Notes under the pieces: generated by a model
Databases searched by the model: none
Told to the model about the DNA's origin: nothing
Seen by the model: only the letters and a program-made list of their open reading frames with translations
Program-made: the position numbers and the translations under genes
Shown: positions 26,928 to 34,957 of the stretch, one piece after another
Layout of the letters: each line of letters starts with the position of its first letter
How positions within the stretch are numbered: position 1 is the first letter of the stretch
From: Euryarchaeota archaeon UBA28
GTDB lineage: Archaea > Thermoplasmatota > Poseidoniia > Poseidoniales > Thalassarchaeaceae
Length of the DNA: 64,000 nucleotides
Direction of reading: 5' to 3'
NCBI GenBank assembly: GCA_002501605.1
Contig: DANW01000026.1
Location: 1 to 64,000 of the forward strand

Positions 26928-27347
26928 CTAAAGCATTGATGCAACAGCCGCTATGGAAGCGCGCGCATGAGGCTCGAGTCGAGGCTCGATATGCGCCGGT
27001 TCCGCCCCCGGTCCAATAATCCCAAGACCCACCGGTTTTTTATGAACTAGCTGGAGCTCTATGATGGATTTGATGACAGCCTGTCCCATTGCCAGACCGT
27101 GCTGAGTCTGTCCCTTCTCGATTATCCCAAGACATGCAGCACCCTCAATATCATCCCTACTCAGCAATCTATCCAAGGCCAATGGCACTTCCATTGCACC
27201 CGGGACCCATAAAATATCCTCAACGATTAGATTGAGTTTTACGGCTTCATCTGATGACCACTTGAGCATCCTCTCAACTTCTGACTTATGGAACGAACCA
27301 CAAACAATTCCAATCTTCCTGCCGGGGTCTTTATGATTCATCTTCAT
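26928..27347 (-). CDS. ribH: 6,7-dimethyl-8-ribityllumazine synthase
   Basis: Condenses 5-amino-6-ribitylaminouracil with 3,4-dihydroxy-2-butanone 4-phosphate. At 139 residues it is the compact form. Motifs: GIVCGSFHKSEVERML, VPGAMEVPLALDRLL, LGIIEKGQTQHGLAMGQAV (catalytic His), and KPVGLGIIG. It overlaps the riboflavin synthase gene by 4 bp, so the two consecutive steps are translationally coupled. Confidence 0.95.
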   Translation of the reverse strand: MKMNHKDPGRKIGIVCGSFHKSEVERMLKWSSDEAVKLNLIVEDILWVPGAMEVPLALDRLLSRDDIEGAACLGIIEKGQTQHGLAMGQAVIKSIIELQLVHKKPVGLGIIGPGAEPAHIEPRLEPHARASIAAVASML

Positions 27348-27934
27348 GCACCCCGACTTTCCATCAGTCTCTTAGTAGTCTCGACGACTGCCTGGGTCAT
27401 CGCATCGATTTCAATGTTGACATGCTCTCCAACGGACTTGGTACCTAATGTCGTCAACCTCAAGGTTTCAGGTATGATATGGATTGCAAAACAACCCTTG
27501 CCATCGGTATCGCCGATAGTCAGTGAGATTCCATCCACTGCAATGTACCCCTTCTCTTGTATGTAGTCCCCCATTCCAGAAGGACACTGGATAATGTAGT
27601 CTTGATTTTCTACGGAGATGATTTCACCTTTGCCCATTATGTGGCCACTCAGTAAGTGTCCGCCCAGCTCATCACCAAACTTTAGGGCTCGCTCGACATT
27701 GACTTGGGAACCAGACTTTAGCGAACCCAGAGTGGTCCTCTCCAGTGTTTCTGGAATTATGTCAAATGAGACTGTATTCCCCACAGAAGTTGCAGTCAGG
27801 CATACTCCATCAATCGATACAGAACCGCCTATTTTGAGGCCCTCTGTGGAGGGAATTTCGATTTCCATGGTCACGATTGAATCGCCTGTGACCGACTTAA
27901 CATAGCCAGTTCCTTGAACGATTCCGGTGAACAT
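27344..27934 (-). CDS. ribE: Riboflavin synthase, bacterial (lumazine-binding duplicated) type
   Basis: Dismutates two lumazine molecules to riboflavin. It has the MFTGIVQGTGYV start and two lumazine-binding repeats, each with a SIDGVCLTAT / AVDGISLTIG core and the GGHLLSGHIMGKG motif between them. 196 residues, standard for the bacterial/eukaryotic enzyme. Many archaea instead use an unrelated RibC related to lumazine synthase, so this type beside an archaeal RibL is a mixed pathway. Gap of 1 bp from ribL, overlap of 4 bp with ribH. Confidence 0.95.
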   Translation of the reverse strand: MFTGIVQGTGYVKSVTGDSIVTMEIEIPSTEGLKIGGSVSIDGVCLTATSVGNTVSFDIIPETLERTTLGSLKSGSQVNVERALKFGDELGGHLLSGHIMGKGEIISVENQDYIIQCPSGMGDYIQEKGYIAVDGISLTIGDTDGKGCFAIHIIPETLRLTTLGTKSVGEHVNIEIDAMTQAVVETTKRLMESRGA

Positions 27935-27935
27935 G

Positions 27936-28394
27936 TCAATCCTCCTCGTAGGGCCCGCCTTCGGAGTTAGGCCAAAGGTCCAGTATACGGGAAATTATCT
28001 TACGAGTCCCGTCCAAGTCATCCGAAAGACCCTCAACCCTCGTAAGTTTTACTTCAGAGAACCCATGTTTGTCGAGGCCACTTCTAATTGAGTCAATAGA
28101 ATGCTTCTGATCATAGCCTAAGGCAATAAGGTCAGGCTTTACAACTTCAAGGATATCGAAAATAGGGGTTCCTGGTGAGTTACCAATTATGGCCATATCT
28201 ACTGGTTTAAGGCCATTAACCATCCTACACCTTAGATCTTGACTAGTAACAGGCTCGTGCTTTTGTGTACGGACGGTGTCATCATGTGCAACAACTACCA
28301 CCAGTTCATCACCCAGAGACTTTGCCTGTTCCAGATAATGTAGATGACCGGCATGAAGCAAATCGAATACCCCAACTGCCATGACTCTAACCAT
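27936..28394 (-). CDS. ribL: FAD synthase, archaeal RibL type
   Basis: Transfers AMP to FMN to make FAD. Cytidylyltransferase-like fold of 152 residues with the HxGH motif in GVFDLLHAGHLHYLEQAKSLGD and a downstream ISRILDLW. Glycerol-3-phosphate cytidylyltransferases look similar, but the riboflavin operon context and archaeal setting favour RibL. The other half of FAD synthesis, riboflavin kinase, is not in this window. It sits 19 bp after ribB and 1 bp before ribE. Confidence 0.88.
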   Translation of the reverse strand: MVRVMAVGVFDLLHAGHLHYLEQAKSLGDELVVVVAHDDTVRTQKHEPVTSQDLRCRMVNGLKPVDMAIIGNSPGTPIFDILEVVKPDLIALGYDQKHSIDSIRSGLDKHGFSEVKLTRVEGLSDDLDGTRKIISRILDLWPNSEGGPYEED

Positions 28395-28413
28395 CTTTTT
28401 TCCTCCTTCAAAG

Positions 28414-29139
28414 CTATTTATCTAGATTGATTGAATCAAGAATGTCCTTTCCCGTAATCATCGGTATCCCATGCTTCTCAGCGTATTTTCTTGACTCTTT
28501 CAGAGACAATGCGCCATCTCCATTTGGATCCAGCATTTCTGCCCCAATCGTACATGGTACATTGCCTGAAAGCCTAGCTATCGAAACTGCCAACTCTGTA
28601 TGTCCTTGCCTGTTCCTTAGGCCTCCGGGCGACTCCCTGCACAATGGAATATGACCGGGGGTTCTAAATTCGTCACCCAATGCTTTCATGGCTTCGAATT
28701 TGGAGGCATCTGCCATTTCACCGGCAAGCTCTCCGAATCTTCTAGTTGTGAGGGCTCTGTCTCTATCAGTGATTCCGGTGTAGGTTTTCCTATGGTTTAG
28801 AGACAGCGTGAAGGCAGATCTGGAGTCGTACTGTAAATCATCAGTTATGAGGTGCCCTAGAACTGGATTTTTGTTTACAAGGGATGAATCAGAGTGAATA
28901 TCTTGTAGCCACGGAAGGCCGAATTTCTCACCAACTTCGTTCCCTATTGCAAGGAAAAGTAAGCCCCCGCAATCCTTCCTCAGCCTCCTCATTATCTGAG
29001 GTGTGGCGGCAGTAGCTGGCCAAAGAAGATCCGTTTCTTTCTCTCTGAAATCAGAATCGAAAATCATCACAGGTTCGCCCTTAGCAAAGGCCTCAATCGC
29101 CTCGCCGATGCTTCCGCTCATGTATTCCGGAGGGGCCAT
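28414..29139 (-). CDS. ribB: 3,4-dihydroxy-2-butanone 4-phosphate synthase
   Basis: Makes the four-carbon riboflavin precursor from ribulose 5-phosphate. Motifs: FDSDFREKETDLLWPA (acidic Mg site), HRKTYTGITDRDRALT, RTPGHIPLC, and NRQGHTELAVSIARLSG. First gene of the riboflavin operon. Start uncertain: GTG 29148, ATG 29139 and ATG 29121 are in frame. An AAAATAAG stretch (29149-29156) lies at the right distance for a leaderless start at 29121. A segment near residue 205 matches an EF-hand loop pattern, probably by chance. Not fused to GTP cyclohydrolase II. Confidence 0.94.
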   Translation of the reverse strand: MAPPEYMSGSIGEAIEAFAKGEPVMIFDSDFREKETDLLWPATAATPQIMRRLRKDCGGLLFLAIGNEVGEKFGLPWLQDIHSDSSLVNKNPVLGHLITDDLQYDSRSAFTLSLNHRKTYTGITDRDRALTTRRFGELAGEMADASKFEAMKALGDEFRTPGHIPLCRESPGGLRNRQGHTELAVSIARLSGNVPCTIGAEMLDPNGDGALSLKESRKYAEKHGIPMITGKDILDSINLDK

Positions 29140-29174
29140 ACCTACCACTTATTTTCGGTCATACTGTCTACTAT

Positions 29175-29214
29175 GTTAATCTTTGATTAACACCATCTTT
29201 TATCTGCAGATAAA
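29175..29214. promoter_or_regulatory. Two palindromes in the divergent ribB / protease-transporter control region
   Basis: The 135-bp region between ribB (-) and the protease-MFS gene (+) holds GTTAATC-TTT-GATTAAC (29175-29191, perfect 7-3-7) and TTTATCTGCAGATAAA (29199-29214, a perfect 16-bp palindrome), only 7 bp apart. Both look like dimeric regulator sites. They lie just upstream of the likely ribB promoter. The archaeal RbkR riboflavin regulator is a candidate, but no match to its site was tested. Confidence 0.5.
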
Positions 29215-29283
29215 TAATTGTGGGGGCCAAATCTTGAATTGACTAGTCCGAAGCCCTAAACGTTACCAGCATCAGCCAGAGCC

Positions 29284-32200
29284 ATGGCGGGACGCAGGGC
29301 GACAGTGGCCTCATTGATTGTTATACTAATGTTAGTCCCGATGGCGTCCTCGAATCTTCATCCTGCTCTTGACAGGAAAGGAGGCTCCGACGCGGACGGC
29401 GTTTGGACATCTAGCGTAGAGTCAGATCTCCATTCCGGGTGGTGGGAGCATTGGAGTAGGGACAAAGATAGAGACTCCCTTGATGATAGACTGGAGTGGA
29501 TCCTTGAACAGCAAGAGGACTTCCAGAGAGATTGGTGGAAGAGAGCTGATTACGGTTTCGCAAGAGTAATTGTCGACTATGATCACCACCCATCTGATGC
29601 GGATGTTTCGAAGCTCGAAGAATTAGGTGTAGATGTCACATTTCGCCCCAAATATTTGGACTCATTAATGGCAACAGCTCCCTTCCAATCAATCACTTCC
29701 TCAGACGGCATTCGTTCGCTTACTGGGGTTGTAATGATAGAGGATTTGGGATTAGCAGAACCCCACATGGCCGAAGCCATCCCCAACATGGGGGTGGATC
29801 TAGTGTGGAACGATTTCGGTTATGATGGAACCGGCTCCGTAGTAGCTGTCTTGGACACGGGAGTCAGAGGAGACCATGAGGGCTTGAACGACATGGATGA
29901 CGAGCCGTTTACAACCGGTTGCGAGCAACCTAGCCCGGATCCTCTGGACCCGAATCCGATCTTCGTCGATTGCGATCCAAAGATTATCGCGTTCTATGAC
30001 GCGGTCTTAATGGACGCAGAACAAGATCCATCGTCATCTTATGATTCTGGCACTCATGGAACACACGTAGCCGGGATTGCTGCAGGAACTGGAGGAGGGC
30101 AAGCAGACCCTGCGACCGGTCAGAGGCATATTGGAGCTGCTCCCGGGGCTTTTTTGATTAATATCTTGGCGTGTTGTGATGGAGATATCGAGGATGTAAT
30201 TCAAGGCGCGCAATGGGCAATCGAAAACAAAGATAAGTATGGGATCGACATATTGACCTCATCTCTCGGGGAACAACAATTAGAAGTCCATTTTGACAAT
30301 GATGGAAACTCGGCATGGAGTAGGCAAATGGATGCAGTAGTAGAGGCAGGGATAATTACAACTCTGTCTGCAGGTAATGAGTTTGGGGGCGCCACTTTTG
30401 CCGGTTGCAATACAATAGACAGCCCTGGTGATGCTCAGCTTCCGGTTACTGTTGCCAGCCTGGACAAGGACTTAGGGCTTGCAATATACAGTAGTAGAGG
30501 ATACACTTCTGATGGAAGGGTGAAGCCCGATGTGGCTACAATCGGATCGAACATAATGGCTCCTGATGCCGCGACCAGTGATGGCTACACGTCAAAGTCC
30601 GGAACCAGCATGGCAACCCCCCTGATGGCAGGAATTGCTGCGCTGATGGTTGAAGCCAATCCTGATATCACTCCTGCTGAGTTCAAAGATATCATCTCTG
30701 CACATTCAATAGAGAGAGACCTACAACTCTTGGATGATCCGGGTTTTAATGACTGCAGTCTTTTGGAGACTCGTCCAGATAACGAGTTCGGATACGGGCA
30801 GGCAGACCCAATTGCATTCGTCGAGGCAGCAGGAAGCATTGACAGGTCACTAAACGTCAGTATGGACGTAGAAACCCTACAGCAAATAGGAAACGAGTCC
30901 TATATCTCAGGAACTGCGTCAGGGGTGGCTCCGGGAATGGGACTAGTGGAGGTCCGAGTCGGAGGTGGTACCTGGAAGGGTGCGGCGGATCTTACGGGTG
31001 ATTGGAGTAAGTGGAGAGTGAAGTTAGATCCACACGATAAGTCAGGCAACTCCACTATCTACGCTCGACTACTTGTGTCCGAGGATAGCATATCACCAAT
31101 CGACTCAAGACGAGTCATTCTCGTTGACGGCGTAGTTTCAGGAGGTCCCTTGGGGGATCTCAAGAATATTCCGTCAACTGTATTCTGGATTCCATTCCTA
31201 GTTTCGATTGCAATCATAGGGATTGTTTCAGTAAAGGAACGATGGATTACGAAAATTAGAGGTGAAGATGGAGGACGCATCGCACTTGAGGATATTGGTA
31301 TCTACACGATTACCAGTAAAATCTTCTCGGTAGTTGATCCTCGTCTGATTTCTGGCAGGCTAAATTCTGCCATAGAGTCTTGGAAGGATGGAGAGACATT
31401 GATAGAGAACCAATTCAGAAGGTACGTTTCACTTTCAATACTATACACCGCTCAAGGGCTTCCAGCTGGATTCGCCTCGGTCACATTCGTTGCATTCCTG
31501 GTTGCTAACGGGGCGTCGCCTGAGCAAATCGCAGCACTGTTCGCGACCGTAGCCCTCCCTTGGACATTCAAGTTCATCTGGGGCCCAGTGGTTGATGCAG
31601 TGCAAATGCCGTCTTACGGTCTTAGGAGGCCTTGGATCCTCTTTTCTCAAACCGGCATGATAGTGACACTTGGAGCGTTGTTGTTCGTTCCAGATCTAAA
31701 TGCATCAATAGAGCTCGTGACTCTGATTCTCTTCGTCCATAACCTGTTCTCGTCACTCCAAGACGTGAGTGTGGACGCACTAGCAGTTGATGTCCTGCAA
31801 CCCAACGAGGTAGCCAAGGCTAACGGCTTCATGTTCGCCGCTAAGAGAGGGGGCGTCATCATTGGTGGAGCGGTGGTTGGAATGCTCGTAGTGGACTTTG
31901 GAATAAAGGCCGCAATAATAGTCCAACTCCCTCTCCTTGCTTTGATAATGTGCTTGCCTCTTTTCCTGAGGGAAAGACCCGGAGATCGTCTTTTCCCATG
32001 GCAGAGTTCCTCCACTAGAAAGAGCCTTTGGGAGGAGCCAGAATCAGAAGAGGAAGAGTCAATTCAGATGGATGATGAATTGCCATGGGAGGAGGATCTA
32101 GAGGATGATTTCAGAGTCGCTACTTGGGTCTCTCGGAATCTTTACGGAGAGCAGATTCAGGGTGTCGCAGCTCTTCTATGGGTCAGTATAGTAGTTATGT

Positions 32201-33111
32201 TAATCGGCGGTGCACTAGGGATAATTCATCTAGTCTCGAATGAGGAAGTGTTCAACACCCTCGCATCACCGCTCAAGAGTATTGGATGGTACGCTTTCCT
32301 TCTTTCTTTGACAGGAATTTTGGCAGGTAGGTTTCTTTTACCAGCAATCTCAGAATTCAAAATTCCGAATCCATTCAGAGAATCTTCCAGGGCCGGGCTT
32401 GCAGTTCCGGCCTACAACATAGTCAAGGGATTCTCCCTGAAATCATCATTCCTGCTCATTTTCCTCTGCCTCCTATCGGAGATGTACGTCTTCGTGGATC
32501 CAATCGTGGTTGATATCTTCATCAATGAGGCTGGTTGGTCGCAGACTAAGTACAATGGAATCATGGGAGGCGTAGTCATCCTTTTCTTGATGGGAGGACA
32601 GATCCTAGGGGGATTCCTTGGGGACAAGTTTGGTGTTCGGGAGGTCGCTATGGTTGGCTTCAGCCTACTTGCCCTAGGTAACGCCGGACTCGCCATGCTA
32701 AATCCCTATTGGGGCAATACCACTATCATGACTGTCTACCTGTGTCTTAGGGCTATTGTCACAGGAGTTGCGTGGATATGCATCATCTCCGTATCCATGA
32801 GGCTAACATACAGCAAGGCAGGTGGAACTCAGTTTACTGCTTACATGTCGATGTTCAACCTATCAGCAGTCATCGCATACCAATTCACAGGAACGATGGT
32901 CGAGATAATTGATTACATTTCAGCACTTTATCTTGGGGCTGGTTTGACTCTAATTACGGTCTGGTTCTTGGTCTTCATAGACCCAGATGAATGTGATAGG
33001 GTTTTGGAAGGTAGACTAGGTGATGATGAAGAAGAGGATTACGGAGGAGACTTAGGAGAAGCTTCTGAGGTATGGTGGGAGGAAGGTGAACCAGATGTCG
33101 TCCCTGCTTGA
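29284..33111 (+). CDS. Secreted subtilisin (S8) protease fused to an MFS (PAT/AmpG-like) transporter
   Basis: A single uninterrupted frame of 1275 codons. Signal peptide (about residues 1-22); I9-like prodomain (about 85-160); S8 protease with Asp191 (AVLDTGV), His258 (GTHGTHVAG), Asn365 (SAGNEFG) and Ser442 (GTSMATPLMAG), all intact. A beta-sandwich domain follows (about 530-620), then a membrane helix (about 629-651) and a linker. From about 712 to 1240 comes a 12-helix major facilitator resembling AmpG/PAT carriers (ILYTAQGLPAGFASV, FKFIWGPVVDA, SSLQDVSVDALAVDVL), with an acidic loop at about 915-950. The tail is acidic. The protease would face outside. Degrading proteins and importing products at one site is a plausible role, not proven. 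Confidence 0.88.
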   Translation: MAGRRATVASLIVILMLVPMASSNLHPALDRKGGSDADGVWTSSVESDLHSGWWEHWSRDKDRDSLDDRLEWILEQQEDFQRDWWKRADYGFARVIVDYDHHPSDADVSKLEELGVDVTFRPKYLDSLMATAPFQSITSSDGIRSLTGVVMIEDLGLAEPHMAEAIPNMGVDLVWNDFGYDGTGSVVAVLDTGVRGDHEGLNDMDDEPFTTGCEQPSPDPLDPNPIFVDCDPKIIAFYDAVLMDAEQDPSSSYDSGTHGTHVAGIAAGTGGGQADPATGQRHIGAAPGAFLINILACCDGDIEDVIQGAQWAIENKDKYGIDILTSSLGEQQLEVHFDNDGNSAWSRQMDAVVEAGIITTLSAGNEFGGATFAGCNTIDSPGDAQLPVTVASLDKDLGLAIYSSRGYTSDGRVKPDVATIGSNIMAPDAATSDGYTSKSGTSMATPLMAGIAALMVEANPDITPAEFKDIISAHSIERDLQLLDDPGFNDCSLLETRPDNEFGYGQADPIAFVEAAGSIDRSLNVSMDVETLQQIGNESYISGTASGVAPGMGLVEVRVGGGTWKGAADLTGDWSKWRVKLDPHDKSGNSTIYARLLVSEDSISPIDSRRVILVDGVVSGGPLGDLKNIPSTVFWIPFLVSIAIIGIVSVKERWITKIRGEDGGRIALEDIGIYTITSKIFSVVDPRLISGRLNSAIESWKDGETLIENQFRRYVSLSILYTAQGLPAGFASVTFVAFLVANGASPEQIAALFATVALPWTFKFIWGPVVDAVQMPSYGLRRPWILFSQTGMIVTLGALLFVPDLNASIELVTLILFVHNLFSSLQDVSVDALAVDVLQPNEVAKANGFMFAAKRGGVIIGGAVVGMLVVDFGIKAAIIVQLPLLALIMCLPLFLRERPGDRLFPWQSSSTRKSLWEEPESEEEESIQMDDELPWEEDLEDDFRVATWVSRNLYGEQIQGVAALLWVSIVVMLIGGALGIIHLVSNEEVFNTLASPLKSIGWYAFLLSLTGILAGRFLLPAISEFKIPNPFRESSRAGLAVPAYNIVKGFSLKSSFLLIFLCLLSEMYVFVDPIVVDIFINEAGWSQTKYNGIMGGVVILFLMGGQILGGFLGDKFGVREVAMVGFSLLALGNAGLAMLNPYWGNTTIMTVYLCLRAIVTGVAWICIISVSMRLTYSKAGGTQFTAYMSMFNLSAVIAYQFTGTMVEIIDYISALYLGAGLTLITVWFLVFIDPDECDRVLEGRLGDDEEEDYGGDLGEASEVWWEEGEPDVVPA

Positions 33112-33361
33112 ACACCTAGGGTCCGCAAATACGGACTTTCTATTCTTTAGTCAGACAATTTGTCCATATTGTACCAGGGCTGCTCGAACCCTTGAAGCAA
33201 ACAACCTAACATACACCGAGATTAATTTGGACCACTATGAGGGCCTTAGACAGAAGATCATTTCCGAAACAGGCCATAGAACGGTCCCGGTAGTTTTTGA
33301 TTTAAGGCAGGATTCGCCGATATTTGTCGGGGGCTCCGATCATCTGATTGACTATCTATGA
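33095..33361 (+). CDS. Glutaredoxin-like thiol-disulfide protein
   Basis: Small thioredoxin-fold protein of 88 residues with a CPYC redox site (FFSQTICPYCTRAARTLE), the cis-proline motif HRTVPVVF and the GSDHLIDYL ending seen in glutaredoxins (GG-x-D-D). ATG 33095 is preferred because GGAGGAAGG lies about 10 bp upstream; a GTG at 33086 is also in frame. It overlaps the end of the protease-MFS gene by 17 bp and probably shares its transcript. A T7 run follows its stop. Confidence 0.85.
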   Translation: MSSLLEHLGSANTDFLFFSQTICPYCTRAARTLEANNLTYTEINLDHYEGLRQKIISETGHRTVPVVFDLRQDSPIFVGGSDHLIDYL

Positions 33362-33954
33362 GATTTTTTTGCAATCATAGAGACCTGCTCACGCATCTGC
33401 TCGAATTGTTTTAGATTAACCATGTGCCCCTTTCCATGCTTCAACCTAGTCACAGGCCAACCGGATTGTTCAAAGATTTCGATATGTTCAATTCCCACAT
33501 CAAGTGGAACCAAATGATCGCGTTCTCCATGCATCCATATCACAGGTCTTGGCTTCAGGAATGGAAGTGTACCTCTCAATTCATCAGGCCTAGCTGTTTT
33601 TGTGGCAATCAATATCAGTCCGACTATTGAATTACTAGCCTCAGTCTCCAGTAAGGCCGATGCCATCGCACCGCCCTGTGAGAAGCCACCAACAATTATC
33701 GGACCGTCAGGTATTTTCTCCAAGACCTCTGATAACGACTCTTCCATTTGGGACATTGACTCTTCCTCAGTGACTCCTTCCCCGAAAAGCCACCATGCAA
33801 AACCCCCTCTCGTGGGGTGTCTGATTTTCGCCTGCGGGCACAAAGTCGACCATCCTTCCGGGACCAGGCTCCTCGCAAGATCCTCCATCTTCTCGGACGT
33901 GCCGGTCATTCCGTGCATCATAATGAGCGTACCATTGCTCATACGATCACTCAT
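33352..33954 (-). CDS. Alpha/beta-hydrolase, phospholipase/carboxylesterase family
   Basis: About 200-residue esterase. LIMMHGMTGTSEKMEDLA at the N-terminus is the oxyanion-hole region; the nucleophile elbow is GGFSQGGAMASALL; the acid is in WMHGERDHLVPLDVG; and the His is in KHGKGHMV. Close in layout to bacterial YpfH/acyl-protein thioesterase-like enzymes. Start set at ATG 33954, which overlaps the upstream lipoprotein stop by 4 bp (ATGA); an ATG at 33963 is in frame. Substrate unknown. Converges on the glutaredoxin gene with a 10-bp overlap. Confidence 0.87.
   Translation of the reverse strand: MSDRMSNGTLIMMHGMTGTSEKMEDLARSLVPEGWSTLCPQAKIRHPTRGGFAWWLFGEGVTEEESMSQMEESLSEVLEKIPDGPIIVGGFSQGGAMASALLETEASNSIVGLILIATKTARPDELRGTLPFLKPRPVIWMHGERDHLVPLDVGIEHIEIFEQSGWPVTRLKHGKGHMVNLKQFEQMREQVSMIAKKSHR
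33364..33370 (+). terminator. Poly-T terminator candidate after the glutaredoxin gene
   Basis: Seven T residues begin 3 bp after the glutaredoxin stop codon on the plus strand, within the 3' end of the converging esterase gene. U-rich tracts are the usual archaeal termination signal. The same bases encode lysines in the esterase gene, so the run may be coincidental. Confidence 0.35.
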
Positions 33955-34913
33955 AGACTCCATTGGAAAACCAATGCCCCAGCAACCTTGAGGTGGATGT
34001 ATGAGGATTGGCCACGAACTGTGACTGTGAGTGAGTAATCCCCTGAGTTGGAGGGAATAGTGCCAATCGCTCCTTTTTCAGTCGCTCCTGAACCCCATGC
34101 ACGGGTCAGGGGAGAAGCTCCAGCATGGTCCTTCATTGTCAGGGAGCCAGATGACGCGCCATTAGATGCTATCTCGACGTCAAGATACCAAACCAAGGTG
34201 TCCCAATCTCCCTCTGTTGGATGTCCATCGTCAAAAAATGAGTCATATATTTCCTGGTCATTCTCCTCATAAAGCCGATCAATTAAGTCTCTAGCCCTGT
34301 AGAAGAATACATCTCCCTGATATTCCGACCTAGCGACATTTAGATCCATTCGTAACTGGTTCCGTCCATCAGAGTCTTCCCATACCAGCCTTTCTAGGAA
34401 TCCATCACTTCCACTAAATGTATACTGCAATTCATGGCCCTCGGAGGATTCCGCACTAACTCTGGCATTCCCATTGTTTATTGAAACAGTAGTAGCACTC
34501 CACTCTTGGCTAAATAGAATGAATGACCATTGATCACCAATAGTCCATGGAAATGAGAATACCTGTTGCGGTATTCCATTTTCATACACAGATAATCCAT
34601 CAATTGTCATTCGTCCGAGAAATGGGTTATGGTTAATCACGGCGTGCCTCTGTGCTTCTCTCTCTGAAGATATTCCGACTTGATAGTCCCCCGATTCGTT
34701 GTCTATCTCTGCAACAACTAACCTCGCGCTGTCTTCTCCAAATTGTGGTGTGATAAACGTATAAAGCCAATTATTACCAACTTTCCATTCAGGGAGAAGT
34801 ATGTCCCCGTCGTTAGTTTCTTCCAATTGTCCTGAATCCCCAGTCTCAATGCAACCGGAGAGAATGGACATCAACATCAAACAAGCCATCCCAATAGCAG
34901 ACCTGCCTCTCAT
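33951..34913 (-). CDS. Lipoprotein of unknown function
   Basis: MRGRSAIGMACLMLMSILSGC is a lipoprotein signal with the lipobox ISILSGC-type ending in Cys; the mature part of about 300 residues is acidic and beta-rich. Two halves can be seen: an N-terminal region around WKVGNNWLYTFITPQFGEDSA, seen in secreted proteins of related archaea, and a C-terminal region ending GDYSLTVTVRGQSSYIHLKVAG. ATG 34913 is preferred since the upstream GTG (34961) would give an unusually long n-region. The 4-bp GTGA overlap with the pyrophosphatase nonetheless argues for coupling. No enzymatic motif recognised. Confidence 0.7.
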   Translation of the reverse strand: MRGRSAIGMACLMLMSILSGCIETGDSGQLEETNDGDILLPEWKVGNNWLYTFITPQFGEDSARLVVAEIDNESGDYQVGISSEREAQRHAVINHNPFLGRMTIDGLSVYENGIPQQVFSFPWTIGDQWSFILFSQEWSATTVSINNGNARVSAESSEGHELQYTFSGSDGFLERLVWEDSDGRNQLRMDLNVARSEYQGDVFFYRARDLIDRLYEENDQEIYDSFFDDGHPTEGDWDTLVWYLDVEIASNGASSGSLTMKDHAGASPLTRAWGSGATEKGAIGTIPSNSGDYSLTVTVRGQSSYIHLKVAGALVFQWSL

Positions 34914-34957
34914 GGTCTTGCGACAGGGGGCGTAGTCAAGAGACTGACGCTTTCTTA

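Noticed and set aside
28497..28532. EF-hand-like loop (DPNGDGALSLKE) near the end of RibB
   Set aside because: It fits the calcium-loop consensus, but the position matches the normal C-terminal region of RibB and no paired EF-hand is present; most likely coincidence.
31150..31430. Possible assembly or frameshift artefact joining two genes in the protease-MFS protein
   Set aside because: The frame continues without stop, and the joining region encodes a sensible membrane helix and linker. No start-site signals for a second gene are seen, though read data would be needed to be certain.
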